From Arion vulgaris (Eukaryota; Mollusca; Gastropoda; Stylommatophora; Arionidae): a stretch of DNA of 64,000 bases. The translations under genes were made by a program, and so were the position numbers. This document shows positions 42,901-57,800 of this stretch, piece by piece. Positions within the stretch are counted from its first letter, which is position 1. Every line of letters begins with the position of its first letter. The stretch spans positions 33,756,066-33,820,065 of the forward strand of contig CM036765.1 in the NCBI GenBank assembly GCA_020796225.1. The letters run 5' to 3'. The notes beneath the pieces were generated by a model. It worked only from the letters and a program-made list of their open reading frames with translations. It had not been told where the DNA came from and did no database searches.

Positions 42901-45775
42901 TCTTTCTCTCTTTAACCTAGAGTTGTGTTGGTATTTTGTCTTATTCTCTCCAAACATCTGTATCACTTCTGGTTATCTGATACAGAGTATGAATTGGAGA
43001 CATCTTTTGGTAAATGTCTGCAGTTTGGATGAATATCATACTTAGTCTAGTACTAATATCATGTATCTTAAACTAAGTCAATATCTAGGGTAATGCTTGT
43101 ATCAAACTTAGTTTAGTATAAACAGTTTATATCACTGATTGATTGATAGGGCCATATTTATTGCTTTTCAGTGAGTAACAATGTGTGCTCCTATCGCTTT
43201 CTTACACAGGAAGATCTCGGCGGCAGTGTACAAACTTCAAAGCACTGGTGAGGGTCAGTGATGTAATTTAGAAGATGTTGAAAATATTTTGTTTTAATTT
43301 TATTTTAAAAATCTTTCTAATGAATTTTGCCTGGGCAGCGACTTTCTAGCCTGCTCTTCTCAATTTTTAACTGCCAATGGTTTTCTTATGTGCTCAACTT
43401 GTACATGGGACCTACGTTTTATCGTCCGTCTCTGACAGGACTAGGAATTCGATCTCACCTACACTGAGATCAGGGATCTCAGGGAAAATATCCCAATGGC
43501 TCCAGGAGGGAGCGTACTCTGTGTCACAGAGATCCCCTATCAACATTAGTCAAAATGTATAATACAACCTAAAAATTGTTGTCTTTTAGCACTGTCCAGT
43601 CTACAGTCAATATTAACTCCAAGCTTAGTTTAAATTATGCATCACTGTTTGTCACAAAGTTTTATAGCATGTTATATACAGATGAATAAAAGCAGAGAAA
43701 ATAGTCTCAGTAAATAGCACTTAATACCACCCCAACTAATTATGAACTATATCTACTATTATTTCTAAGCATACAATGTAATCTATTTAAGGACAGCTCA
43801 CAGTTTTGACCATACTGTCAGTGTGAAATATTTTGATTAGTATTATAAGGATAAAAATTGTGCAGAAAATAATGTTTACAGACTGAAAAATGCCAGGCAA
43901 AAAAAGCATAGAAGTTCCTTAAACCCATGCAGGTCATAAAGATAAGTTAGAAGCTGTAAAAAAAGACAACCTGACATGCAGGAAGATCTTTCAGAAGGTT
44001 GTTTACCAGTTTTTTCATTAGGGTTATAGTTTTCATCATGTTCTTTCTTGAATATAGACAGAAGGGAGGTAATTCTGAAATCTAGTCTGGTGTCCATGAT
44101 AAACTGTAACAATGAACCATGGTAACATACAATCAGTGATATGACTCTCTTGTCATGAATTTTCTGTCTTTTTTTTTAACCATAGACCGACAAAGCAGTC
44201 AGTGATTGGCACGGCTTGTGGTGTCTTGTATAAATACAAAATTAAAAATTTCTGCAGCCTTTTCAAATCTTTGGGTATGAAGGCACTTCACTTTCCATTT
44301 CTAGGACCAAGTGTGCAGGAGGTAGGAGGGCCAATTCTTTTTCTCACCTGTGAACAGTCAAGTGTGGGATGGAATCCTCAACCTTCTTGTGTCCGAGTCG
44401 ATAGTCGAATGCTTATGCATTATGATAATCTGTCCCACTGTGGAGTCTTGTATTACAGCAAAATCTTTCCATCGTGCTTGGTCAGTGGTCACCCTTCACA
44501 CCAAAATTGACTTACACTGTGCATCATCTCCTTCATTGTTCACCACCAGGTTGCCCTGTTTGCCTCTCCTTTATCCTCCCTCCAGGGTCCAATGCATGAC
44601 AGTTCTCATGATGGTCTCTGAATCACTTCTAAGTACGTATCCCATCCAGCTCCAACACATCTTTTATCATTGCATGCATTTCCTACTGATTGCAGCTGTT
44701 GAGCAGCCCTTGGTTGCTGATTTTGTCCAGTCAAAATATTCTGAGAATGCTTTTCGGGCCGATTGGAGATGGATGTCTGACAAGTTCAAAATGGACTTGT
44801 TTAACTCTTGATAAAAATAATTAATGTTTACACTGGGTACGGCTCAGATGATAAAATTTAAGTTACACAAAGAATAATAATTCCTCTCGACCATTATACG
44901 TTACATAGGGCCTGCAAGTAACTTCTCCATACCGCTCTATCCTGGGCAACTCGCTCAATCACCTCCATGGAACTGAGACCGATACCTCTTGCCTCTCTTA
45001 GCAAAGTTTGTTTCAGGGTCTCCTTAGGTCGACATCTCTTTCTTGAACCCTTTGCATCCCACTTCAATGCTTTCTTTGATATTCGTTGATCATTTCTCCT
45101 CAAGGTGTGTCCAACATATCTCCATCTTCTCTCTCTTATAACAGTTGTCACTAGTGGTTGACCAGACATATCTCTGATTTCATCACTTCTCCTGAATTCG
45201 TCTCCATTTTATATTCATTATTTTTCGCAGACATCTATTTTCAAATGTATTCAACTTGCTTTCTATATCTTTAGTCATTTTCCAACTCTCGTTGAACACG
45301 AAAGAAAGCACAAATATAATATCATAATAGTCTTTGATAGAATATAATCACTAGATTTTCACTAGATTATCATAATAGTCTTTGATAAAATATAATATTC
45401 ACATGTATGAAACAAAAGAAGCAAAATACAAAGAATATTGGTCTGAACTATCAAATATCTGTCTAAAGTATGGGGTTCCCAAAGTGGGCCCCCTCCCCAA
45501 AGTGGGTGCTGAAGTCGTCCAGGGGCGATATTGGGTACAGAAGCATTGGGGTGTGTGTTTACCGTGATGTTGCGATTGAATAATCATTTAAAAATTTGAA
45601 TTCTGCATTTTAATTCATCTTCTATCTTCTGCCCATCTTACATGATCCATTTTTTCATAAATTCTCTATTTCTGTATATAATCATTTGAAAATTGACCAT
45701 GTATGACAAAAATATATATTAATTTTCTATGTCAAAGTGAAAATAGAGCATGTGTATGTATGTAGTATGTTGTAT

Positions 45776-45850
<75 letters not shown>

Positions 45851-48800
45851 CTATTACAACGCCCCTCCTGTTATAACAGTTTGTTAACGCACGTGCCCCT
45901 CCCCACCACATGTGGTGGGGAGGGGGCACGTGCCGTTAACAAACTGTTAAATAGTACCAAAAGAAACTGTTGCTTGAGTTACCTTCAGAATTTCAATAAT
46001 CTTCAGTTTGGTATCCATAATCTTGGTATCTTCTTCCTCCTCTTTCTTCTTCTTATTCTTCAGCTCTGTAGCCTTCTCTGATATGGGCAAATCTATATCC
46101 TCACCTGAATCCAAGAAACTGAAGTCTGAACTCATTGGTACTGTAGAGGACAAGAGAAATTACTGGTCATGTATGATCTTTACATCTGTCAAGCTACATA
46201 AAACTGACTTGTAAACAGGCTAGAGCATTAACTTCTTGTGGACCAAGCGCCACACTATGTACTTTGGGTTGACACTTTCTTCTAGAAGCCACACTAAAGG
46301 GTGTTTTTTATTCTAAAAACAAGTGGCTTGTTAAAAACATGGCTTTTGCCCTGGTCCACTAAGATTTAGCTGCAAACATAGACTACAAGTAGATGCATTA
46401 ATGTGAATAATTATAGCTCAAAGTTTCTCAAACAGCTACTGTAGTTAGTTGAATAAAGTCCAATGATGTAAATCAAATGTCAAATTCTGTCTCTATACCC
46501 TTATATTATATTCTATGTTCTCAGTTTCATTAGTATGTGACATATAATCATTGTCTATTCCCGTGTGGAAGGTGGAGTTGGCTGTCCACCTCCATTAAGC
46601 GTAGGGATGGGAGTTTTAATTTGCATTCTAGGGCCAGATGAGTCGCCCTTGTTGTGTTGTATACGTATTTATGTAGTGTGGTCTTGATATTGTCTATCCA
46701 TCTTTTTCTTGGTCTTCCCTTAGCTCTAGTACCCGATCTCTTTTTATTGTATGCTGTTAATATTGGTTGGTTGTTTTTCATTCTCATTCAATGTCCAAAC
46801 CCCTGCATTTGTTGTCTTTCGATGTATTTGGTGCATGAAGTTATGACCACTCTGCTTCTGATGTCCTCATTTCGTAGTCTATCTTTCCTGGTGACCCCAC
46901 TGCCTTCCTCAAGCATTAATCATTATCATTAGAAAAGTTCATTACCATTAATGCACTCATTGTTATTAGTAAAAATGTAAAGAACATATTTTTACTCCAT
47001 ATACTCCTTCTTTATTGGGTAATATGGTGTTAGACCTGTATTTGACTATGACTAAAGGTACATGATGGGTGAGGTGGTCAGCATTACAATGACTACCTTT
47101 AATTTTTCTCAGGTCAATTCAACCTCGATTGGGTACCAGAGAGACATCAGTGTCAGAAAAATCTCACTGCTGGCCAGGAATTTTATTCCCCGCGTGCCTT
47201 CTAGGAATTTGTGCATAATTATAGAGCCACTGACAGATTTTTGCATTAAGGCTTGCTTTTTTTATCACAAGTGTCCCTTGCCATTCAAATAAGGCGTAGT
47301 ACTACTTCAGAGATACTTGTAATTTAGATCCCCAAGCAAAGGATCAGGATTTCCTGTAGTCCAACCGCTTACCATGTATACAGTGCTAATTTTTGGCCAA
47401 GCTGGTCTTGAATCCTGGAATATCCACAGCATGCAGTCACTAGCGCAGTGTGTTATTAACTTCACTATTGGCGCCCCCACTCTGGGAATTTGATCCTGGG
47501 ACCAGAAGCCTGCAAAGCAAGTACACTAACCACTATGCCATTGTGGCTATCAGTTCATTGTTATTACCATTATCTTAAATCTTCTTCTTCAGTGATCTAT
47601 GGTCATGTGCTTAGTTTACTGTGGACCACAAACTGGGCAGTCGGCTTCATGTCTGTCAGGTTTCCCCAAAGCTTAGTTTTTAAGTCGACTGGGTGTGGCC
47701 ACATGTTGCTTCTTAGCTCACAAAGGAGAGGACAGTCTTGCAGGACATGCTCCAGTGTCCCAGTGTCTGTTCCGCCTGCTAACACTGACAGAGAGCTATT
47801 TGACTTATTCCTAGTCTATATAAGTGTCTGTGGAGTCTGCAGTGTTCAGAAATATAATGACCTAGTCTGTTCTTTGAGGAAGTCTTTTCCATAATCATAT
47901 CCAGTGTTTTTCACATTATCATAAATGACTCATCACAATTACTCATCTTATTACCAACTGACATGCTTAACCACCATCACTGTTCAGGAATGCAAAAGTT
48001 TAGTCACTGTATAAACCTTACCCTCACTGATACCAACAGTCACAGCAGGAACACTGTGAGAGGAGCTAGCAATGGACTCTGGGATACAATCCAGGATGCT
48101 TAGAAGTGTCTTGGTCAAGCGAAGCAGATCAGAGAAGGAGTAGAAACCAAAGTATATCAGCTGACGGGCCAAGTTGACAACCTAAGTACAAAGGAAAATC
48201 AATGGCACAAGGTGAGGATATTTACTTGACTCATACTAACTTACATGCATGAACATTGATCATATTTTAAGTTGTAACATGTTCATAGCTTAACACATGT
48301 TCTGCTATCCCTACTACATGAACTATTTTGTTACTTTATTTGCATATACATACAACCAAGTCTAGAGATAACATTTCTGATATATTTTCCTTGCTATATC
48401 ATATTGGCAATAGGGAAAACTGCAGTAAAACTATGTACCAAAGTCAAAACAGAGAGTAAGTTGCCTGTTTTTGTGCTTTGTAAGACTACCTCACTTAATG
48501 TTTTAATATTTTGTCTTCCTATATCCTTTAGGTTTGCTTAATCTATATTTATTTATGATATATCAACTTCATTCTCTGTGAAATCTGTCTTAGTGGCTCT
48601 GAAATGTGGTGAGTTTCTAAGTTAAATACTAATAAGATTTAGACCAAAATGTCTTCTGCGTATTCTCAGACTGAGATGGAATGACAAGAGTGACAAACAC
48701 AGAACAGGGCAGGAACCCATAATGCCCCAGATCAGAAGGAGGAAATGGAGGTGTACTGAGCATACCCTGTGGAAGATAATAGTCGAGTCACCAGTCGGGC

Positions 48801-51800
48801 ATTTAAACCCACAAGGGAAACGGAAAAGAGGATGTCCTGAACAGACCTGGAGATGGACTCTTCTCAAAGAACTCTTCCACCATTTACTTTTTATAGAGAG
48901 AGAGAGAGGGGGCCACAGAGAGAGAGAGAAATAGTGATCGTGGTGTGCTTGTTTTAAGGCACTTTGTAAGCTGATATTCATTTTTGTAAGGCTGTTCTTG
49001 ATGCCGTCGCTCCATCTTTTGCTTGGTCTTCCTCTTGCTTTGTATTCATTATACTTTTTTCTGTGTGGCTCTCTGTGGTAGGCGATACAAGGGCATTCTT
49101 GTCAGGTGTCCAAACCATTTAACTGATTCAGTACCAGGCTTTTTCACCTCTGGATGGAATTATTTTTTAGCTTCAAAATATTGCACACATACTTTAGTTA
49201 AATTAAAATATTGTTTCTAAATATGATTTAAAGTTGAACTTATTATATATCAAATTAAATATAAATGATTGTACTTTCATAAAATATTTATTGTATGCGA
49301 AAATATAATGTTGTGTTGACTGTGCATGACAAATATTAGCATGTAATAAAAAATTAATTGAAATTGTGAGAACAAAAATCCAACTTACCAAGGGCCTTGA
49401 GGAACAATATGGTGAATAAGTCAGTGTAACTGCTCTCTTTATATAAGTAATCCATTTATGAATACACAAAAATTAAGAAAATATTGACGGAATATATGGT
49501 TTACTAACTGTTCGCAAATTAGCAACACGATCATCTTTGAAGAAATTTCCATTAAAAATTGTCAAATTGAAGATTTCACATACTAAACATTCATGTCTCA
49601 TAATATATAATCACATACAGTGGAAATTATAGCAATATTTACAGGAATAAAGAACTAAAGTATATGAATAATAGTCCTAACATAGCAACTATATAACTTC
49701 TCTCCAAGTAGACTGTGTAGGTTCTGTCTGAATCCTTCTTCTTTTTTGTTGCAATCCTACTGGAACCTGACTGGGGCAACGCCCTCTCGCAGCTGGTTGG
49801 GAAACACTACTAGTATTATTTAAATTATTAATAATCGACGTATTTAAATCACAAACTTCTGTGTCATCAGAAGCTTCACTATCTTCACTATCAGTATCTA
49901 CATCTTCATGCAACTAATCTCGCGCTTCTGCAGCTGTAAAACGTGCAGAACGGGCTGATAACAAACCATTTCTAGACTCTGAATTGTTAGACATTATTTT
50001 TAATCACAGGGTAACTTGAAAACGAAAATTAAACTTGGTTTCACTTCTGATTCTAGTCAAAACCACGATGTTGTGATTTGGTTATCGTTAGTACTTCCTT
50101 TCTACTTAGTTTCCGGTTGATATAAAACTACAATCGGAGTGAAAATTAATAAAAACTCAGCGCAATAGTAGCCGTCTTTGAAACGACGCTTGTCCCACGC
50201 AGATAAGAAATATGTGCACTACAGTGTTCCACGGACTGAATCAGTTAATCTATTGTTCTTTTATGAATTGCATTACTGGTTTCACATCCAGTCTTCTGAT
50301 TTCTTCATTTCTAATTTTGTCTCTTATTGTTACACCTAAAGCTCTTCTAAGACACCTCCTCTCTGTCGTTATAATTTTCCGCTCATTAGCTGCTGTTGTT
50401 GGCCATGTTTGACACTGGTAACAGTGTTGGCCAGAAAATCGTTCTTATAAGATTTGCTTTAGTTGTTAGCGGTATCTCTTTATGTGACAACAGTGGTGTT
50501 AACTGTCCCAGTACCTGGTTAGCTTTTGTGCAACGATTACTGATTTTGCTATCGATATTTCCATCTGCTGTGAAAATTGCTCCTAAGTATTTGGCCTCAA
50601 TTGTTTGTTTTATGCCTCGTTCTGGAGTTTTATTGTAAGGTTTTCTGGAATGTCTACTTATTGCCATTGTCTCTGTCTTTATTATATTTATTTTCATGCT
50701 GTACTCCTCACCCTTGACGTTAACTAAGCTCAAATGGTTCTGGAGAGATTCTTCGTTTTCTGCAAAGAACTGAAGGGTGCTAAACTATCCTGGAAAGCTA
50801 TAAAGAATTTGACGGCCAGAAACTGGGGAAAGTGTGGGACAACTGCTCCTAACTCATCCTAACTGCTTTCCTGTATTTTTCCAGTAATTATTTTTCCCAT
50901 TTTAACAATGTGATCTCACATCTGTTTTCACATTATATTCCCTTCCCAAAAAATGACTGCTTCTTTTGGATGATTTTCAGAAAAAATCCTTTTATTGACC
51001 TCCCTCAGTCCATCTTCATTAGACCTTTTAGCAACCCATGAAATTTGTATTACTCTTCTGTAAAACGTCTTCGAAGAAGGCAAGTTTTTTCTTGCATGTT
51101 TGTATAATATCCAAGGTTTACTTATATTTGTTAGTACTGGATGTATGTAACAATGCAGAACTTTTAATCTCATTTCAATAGACAAGTATATGATGCAAGT
51201 ATGCCCTTCACTTTCTGGAATGTTGTCTTTCTCTGAACTATTCTATTCATTATGTATTATAATGTGAGAGTTATTTCTTCTGTCATGCAAGAAAAGATTG
51301 TCAGACTAAAGTCTACTAGGGCAAACCTCAAATGTGAGATTGTTCTGCTCGCCATCTGCCCAGGACTTGGTGACAATGTTACACAAATAGTCCTCCACAA
51401 AAGCAATGGTTGGGTCGAACCTCTTCTTCACCTCCTCCTTCTCAGGTGCTTTGGAGATGTTGGACTCGTAACTGCAGATACAAACCCATATAATATAACA
51501 AAAAAGGTTCACAATTAAACAATTCTACACTAAATATTCAGGCATTAACAAGATTTATTCCCCAAATAAATATAAAATAATGAACAAACTTTTAAAATAG
51601 CAAATCAGTGGAAGTGATTTCAACAAGCTTGAATATCTTTAACTAAAAGTAAAATAGGGCATTTCAAAACCATCTGACAATTATGTACAATAATGAGCTT
51701 CAGACAGTCACAAGACTTATTCTGCAAATAAATATAAAATAATGTATACAATTATAAGAAAAGCAAATCAGTGGTTGATTTAACAAGTTAATATACTTAA

Positions 51801-54800
51801 CTAAAGTAAAATAAATTTCAAAATCATCTGACAATTAGTGTACAATAATGAGCTTCAGACATCACAAGACTTATTCTCAAAATAAATAAAAATAATGGAT
51901 ACATTTTAAGAAAAGCAAATCAGTGGAATTGATTTCAACAAGCTTGAATATCACTTTAACTAAAAGTAAAATAGGAAATTTCAAAATCATCTGATAATTA
52001 TGTACAATAATGAGCATTTAAAAAAAGAAACATGTTCTATAACCAAACATTACAAAAAAATATACTGTTCTGAAACTACACATTTTATATCAAATAATAA
52101 GAAAAAGAAATGGGTAGAAAACAAGTATACATAAAGCTATAATGTAAAAGAACACAAATATATGCTGTGGTGACCAGTGTTGGCATAGTTATTCCTCTAG
52201 GAACATAATCTAGTGCTTCACAAGTTTCTCAACAATAAATAATCAATTTAAACTTTGCAGGAGCTTCTGTTATTGAATGGTGCGGCAATACACTGCACTG
52301 CTGTATATTAACAGTTTTATAAAAACTTGTACTTCTTGAAATCTATGTCAGTGCTCACTGCAGATTATTTATCAGAACTCATGTCCTCACATTTGTTAGG
52401 TAATTTATTTTTGCAGTATATTTTCAAATGACTTCAAAGCAACTGTGAATGTTTATGTAAACTTGGGCAGGAACAAGAGTGACAACATCAAGAAAGTGTT
52501 TGCTGACTACAGAGCCTTGTCTTTTAGGTACTGAATACACTCTCAGACAGTCAGTTTTGGTATACAATTATTATCAAACAAATTGTCTCCCCATGTAAAC
52601 AAGCAGAACATATACAACAAGCATTGATAGTAACATCGATGAAAAATAATTTCTGCAGTCAGGTTAGAATATTTACTTGATGTTCAAGCACATAAAAGTA
52701 GGTATTTTAAAGAATAAATATTTCAAGAAGTGTGGTCAAAAGAATTGAGACATTCCTGGACACTTACAGAAATTATATAAACAAGCGATTGTCACATCAT
52801 AACAATAATATTGACATTTTAAGAAACTGTAGCAACTACTAATTTTCATTAAACACATTTCTACAATGTTTGAATTTTAATAAATTATTATCTTGCATTA
52901 CATAATTAATAGTTACAATGCTGAAATTGCAAAACAAATAGCATTTTTTTAAAACATTGTTTTCCAAAGCTGAAGAGGTACAAATAAATTGTTTTCAAGA
53001 AATACAAAATGACAAAGTTGAGTTGGTAACATCTTCTACATGTCAAGGGAATAAGTCAAGGTGGGTAATGTAAGGCTACTACTACTAAATTCTGACACTG
53101 AACATACAATAGAGGAAACAGTGTCTAATGTGTGACATTACCAGGGAGAGCATGATCAAGGAATTATGGAATTTCTCTGACTTTCCTATTAATAGTGAAT
53201 GTAGGAGCTGAGATACGTAACACCAGATTGAAGTCAACAACACCAAAACTAGACAAACACATATGACTACTGTCAATGACCAAATTTGATCTATTCATAA
53301 ATTAGTAACAGTGGGGTTCTTACAATGACTATCTGTTGTCAAGTTTTGACAATGTCACAAGCTTTTAGTAACAGGATCTTTTGTATAGAACATAAGTCGT
53401 TTGGTCTGTCCTCAAATCTAATGGCACATGGTAGCAGTCAAATGCGAACGTTGACATGAATCAAGTTTCTCTTACTGTATTATACTAGAAATTGTGAGGA
53501 CTTGAGTAACCTTATCACTTTATTACTGCTCTCTGCATTCTTTAAATTTCTTCATTTCTAATTTTGTCTCTGATTGTCACACCTGCAGCTCTTCTAAGAC
53601 ACCCCATCTCTGTCATTATGATTTTCCGCTCATTAGCTGCTGTTATTGGCCATGTTTGACACTGGTAACATCGTGTTGGCCAGAAAATCGTTCTTATGAC
53701 ATAAGATTTGCTTTAGTTGTTAGCGGTATCTCTTTATGTGACTGATTGAGAGCATTTTCCCTGTAGCAATTTCACAAAGGTGTTCCTGTATATTGAAAGC
53801 ACCAGAATCCCTTCTTACTTATGGTCAATATTTCTACGGCCATAAGGAAGATGGATACTGTTGCCTTCAATATACAGGAAAATCTTTGTTGAATTTCTAC
53901 AAGAAACTGCACCCAATCAGTCACAGATCTGATTGAGTTGATTTTGTAGTCATCATGTGTTAGCATTTGTGGCTTTCTGATTGATTTAATAATCACTTTA
54001 AACATATAAACATCCTACAAGACCAGAACATTGACAAACATTGGCTCATAAACAATACAATGTCTTGGAAACCAGAATATTTTTGTCACATTAAATGTCA
54101 GAGTGGTTTAACAAGAGCAATAATGGAGGGCATGGTTGGAATATGAAAAAAGGGATGACCAAGACAATAATAGAAACAGGAAGGACATTAAGGAAACAAT
54201 GAACATGAAAATGAAAGAGGCGGGAAAACTTGCTAGAGATCAAGAGTTGTACAGGTGGGCTATGGAAGCCTCTCACATTGCCGACTATATCTTTGTTTTG
54301 TTGGGTCTCTTGCAAGTAGCATACATTTACTTGCTCTTCATTCAAGATGTTTTCAAGCTTTATTTTTTTTAGTGAAGTCATCACTTTTGCTGTTGACACC
54401 CTCTTCATTCCAGTGCATTATTTTAAGAACTTATTTCGTTTGGCCAGTTGCTCTATTCTCATACCGTCTGGCTTCACAGAGGAGGAGGAAATGGGATATG
54501 GGAGGTTAAGCAGGTTTTTCCTACCTCACTCGTATTTAGCCCGTCAGTAATGGCTGTAACCCATTGGGATGGACAAGTCATACATGAGCTAGGTATGGAG
54601 ATGTGACCAAGTAGGATCATGACTATCTACAAACAGATATGACGGCCCCATGAGGTACTACCTCTACCTCCACATCCAACACTCTAAAGCTTCAAAGGAT
54701 ACACAAAAACGGCTAAAAGACAGCAATATAATTTGCAGTGCTAGCAGAGAAAAGAAAACACTGCAATGCATATTCTGATAAACAGGAAAGTAACAATGAC

Positions 54801-57800
54801 TACAATTAAGAAGATATATCTCAAGATAGGAGTTTGCAATGTTAATATTCTCATGTTTGACTTCCACTTAGGTGCTACATCAGTTTCTGTTGGAAACAAT
54901 TGCTAAATCTAACCACAGCCAACTCTTGATTATTTATCTATGACAATAATTGCAAGTCCATTGCAAGTATTGAAGACATAAACATCATTTAAGTGCAACA
55001 TATATTATCACAAATATAGAGTGATCAAATATGACTATACAGTCTGATTCTAAAATCTTGTGATATGTTGGTTACACATGAAAACAGATGATTTCAGAGG
55101 TGTTAATTAATTAATTTTTTGGGGGGGCCCGATAGTTTCCTATTTGCTACAAAAGTTCCTTGCTGATCTGTGACAATGGAAGATCACTAACCCATGGATA
55201 GAGCAGAAACTGACAAAATGTATATCATGTAAATGTCCTTAATTTCAACTAATGTTTATGTAAATATGAAAACATTTTACTTGTTAAAACTAACTATATC
55301 CTTAACAACAATAATAATAGCAAATAAAATCATGTATAATTTACAAGTTGACAAACTGAAATATCTAGTTGATTTATGACAAATAACTAAAATAACACTG
55401 TTGAAGTAATCTCTTCATGTTTCAATACAATTTTAAAAAGTAAGTAATTAAACATTTAGAGAAATTGTTGATTGGCTTCACACATTTTTGTTTACACATG
55501 TTCATCCCGTGCAGGATTTGAAATGTTTGTAATATCCAGAAACTAAAGCGTTCTTCTTCTTTTCTATAATTCTGTTTTGCCTAACAGCTTCAGGATAAGA
55601 AAAGATTTCTAGATCAAGGTTTTGTGTGCGCTTCATAAACAGTGTTTTTCGTCGCTCCGTTATCTCTGAGGTCCACCTATTGCTTGGACAGCATGATAAA
55701 ATGAAAACAAGAGTGAGAATGTGTGTATATGAAAATAAATAGAAAGAAAATATAGTGATTGACTAGGATAAAGTATGGATATTTATTTCTTGTAATTCTG
55801 TGAGCAAAAAACAGTTTCAACATTATTTCTGACTGGAAGGACATTTGATTGTATTAATTAATGTTGAACAATATTATATGCACAACTGTAATAAGTATTC
55901 TGTCAAATAATAACAATAACACAAAATGAAATGAGCCACAGTTATAGCAAAAACTGGTTAATCATCTCACAAAATCAAGAGTTGGCTGCATTCATAAATA
56001 TTATTGTGATTGATATTAACAAGGAGTTGGAGAAACAAAATTTTTAAAGAATGAATGTAAAATAGGTGAATACTACTATTACTAGTTTGCCCAACTTCCC
56101 ATGTTTTTCTGTTTTATAAAGTTCTTATCTCTAGAAAGTAAAGCAGATGGAATGATGTTAACCACATTACCCCATCGTGCATCGATCCAAAGAAAAACAT
56201 GGTTCTAACACTGCATTTCCTAATATACCTCATGGTATAATAACAGGTTCTTAAAGAGTGTGTCTAGGTAGATGACATTATTTAAGCTGATGTTGTGATG
56301 ATATTTCCCTGGTTAGAGTTACTAGCTGCCATTCAGATGTTAAGGTTAACTCAGAGGTCAAACAAGTATTGTGACACATAGGTAAAACTGGTTATGCCAG
56401 ACGTAACTTCATACAGTAATTTATCCAGTTAAATCTGTTATCAGTAAAGTGTATGACCACATAAAGATTTAGTTAATGTGGTACGGTGCACGAAGTTGAG
56501 TGTATCAAGTTTGGTCTTGTTTGTTAAAAAAGCTGGGTTGTCTAAACTGAGAGCATATTCAAAAGTCAGCACAAGAATTTAATGGACATTAGATTTTTTA
56601 TATCTGATCTTCACAGTATTTTTGTTGAGGATACAGGTGTTTTTCAATCACAGGAATACCATAGATTACAGTAAACTCTGTGATCATTACTTCAAGTACT
56701 GGTCAGGAAAATAATATATCCTTCAGCTATGCCTGTCTATAATGAAACTTGATCAAAAGAATAAAAATTAGAAAATGTTCTTCGGACATATAATGCGAAG
56801 AGGATGTTTGGAACATTTGGTGACAACGGTAAAATACAGGGAAGGAGATATCGAGGAAGGCAGGGGGATATGTTGGATGTTCTGACATTGTTTGACAAGA
56901 GATTGTCATCAGAACTGATAAACAACACCAGCAAGAGAGAGTGTTGTGGAGAGACCTGACTGCCTATGCCAGCATATATGGCACTTGATTTATGCTTGTC
57001 TATCCTCTACCAACACTGCATATGTAAATTAATTACATATATCACTTAATTGTCTCTTGTGGCTTCCAATACTAATCTATGCTTCCACCCCCAATACAAT
57101 TGTGCCCATAAAGGCTTTTGTATTTGACTGTGTTCCCCAACCACTTTTAGGAAACTACACAAAGGTTGATGATCTCAGGTCAGCATTAAACTAGGTCTAC
57201 ATCATCACTGACTGAGCTATGTGTCAGAGACAAAGGGCACTGTTGACACAAAAAGCTCTTCTATTAAGGATATTTCTTAAAGCAGATGATGACAATATCT
57301 TAAGGAAAATGAAAGTTAATGTACACCGATGGCATAGACAGAGTGTACAGTCTAAGAAGAAACACAGGCTGACAGGTATTATAACAGTTAAATATTTATA
57401 CATCAAAATATAAATAAATATCATGCAGTCAGGGCTGCACACAACTGAAGAAAACACCTACGTTTCACTGTGCTTACAACTTTCATATCTGCAACATTAA
57501 CAGGACAATTGTGTTAGAGTGTGGCACAACACCATTGAGGTGAACACAACTGACAGTTAGTGACAGCTTTCTCACAATGTGACATTATATAAACAACACT
57601 ACTGTATTAGTTATATTCCCTTGCATGGAAGCTAATACCAAAAATTAGTGAGGACAAAACATCATTGGGCCTTACCCAAGTAAGTTATAACAGGCAACTA
57701 ACATGACATATATGAGGCTAGCAACCATATCACATACATCAAGCTTTAATAGAGACCACCTACTGTTATATCATATGATATAGACTTGCATGAGCTGCCT

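Larger units (their letters stand above)
48182..51326. other. Intron C-D
   Basis: 3.1 kb. Contains a (GA)n-rich patch (48,894-48,930), LINE stubs (48,650-48,870; 48,930-49,120; 50,230-50,760; 50,930-51,185) and the acidic open remnant at 49,685-49,995. 48,200-48,640 shows nothing. Confidence 0.7.

Noticed and set aside
47465..47551. tRNA gene on the minus strand
   Set aside because: Box-like sequences are present, but the head runs into a repeat body shared with 22 kb and 41 kb.
54136..54372. Plus frame with a charged N-terminal half ([19 protein letters not shown])
   Set aside because: Probably a retroelement fragment; no second copy or recognisable domain in the window to confirm it.
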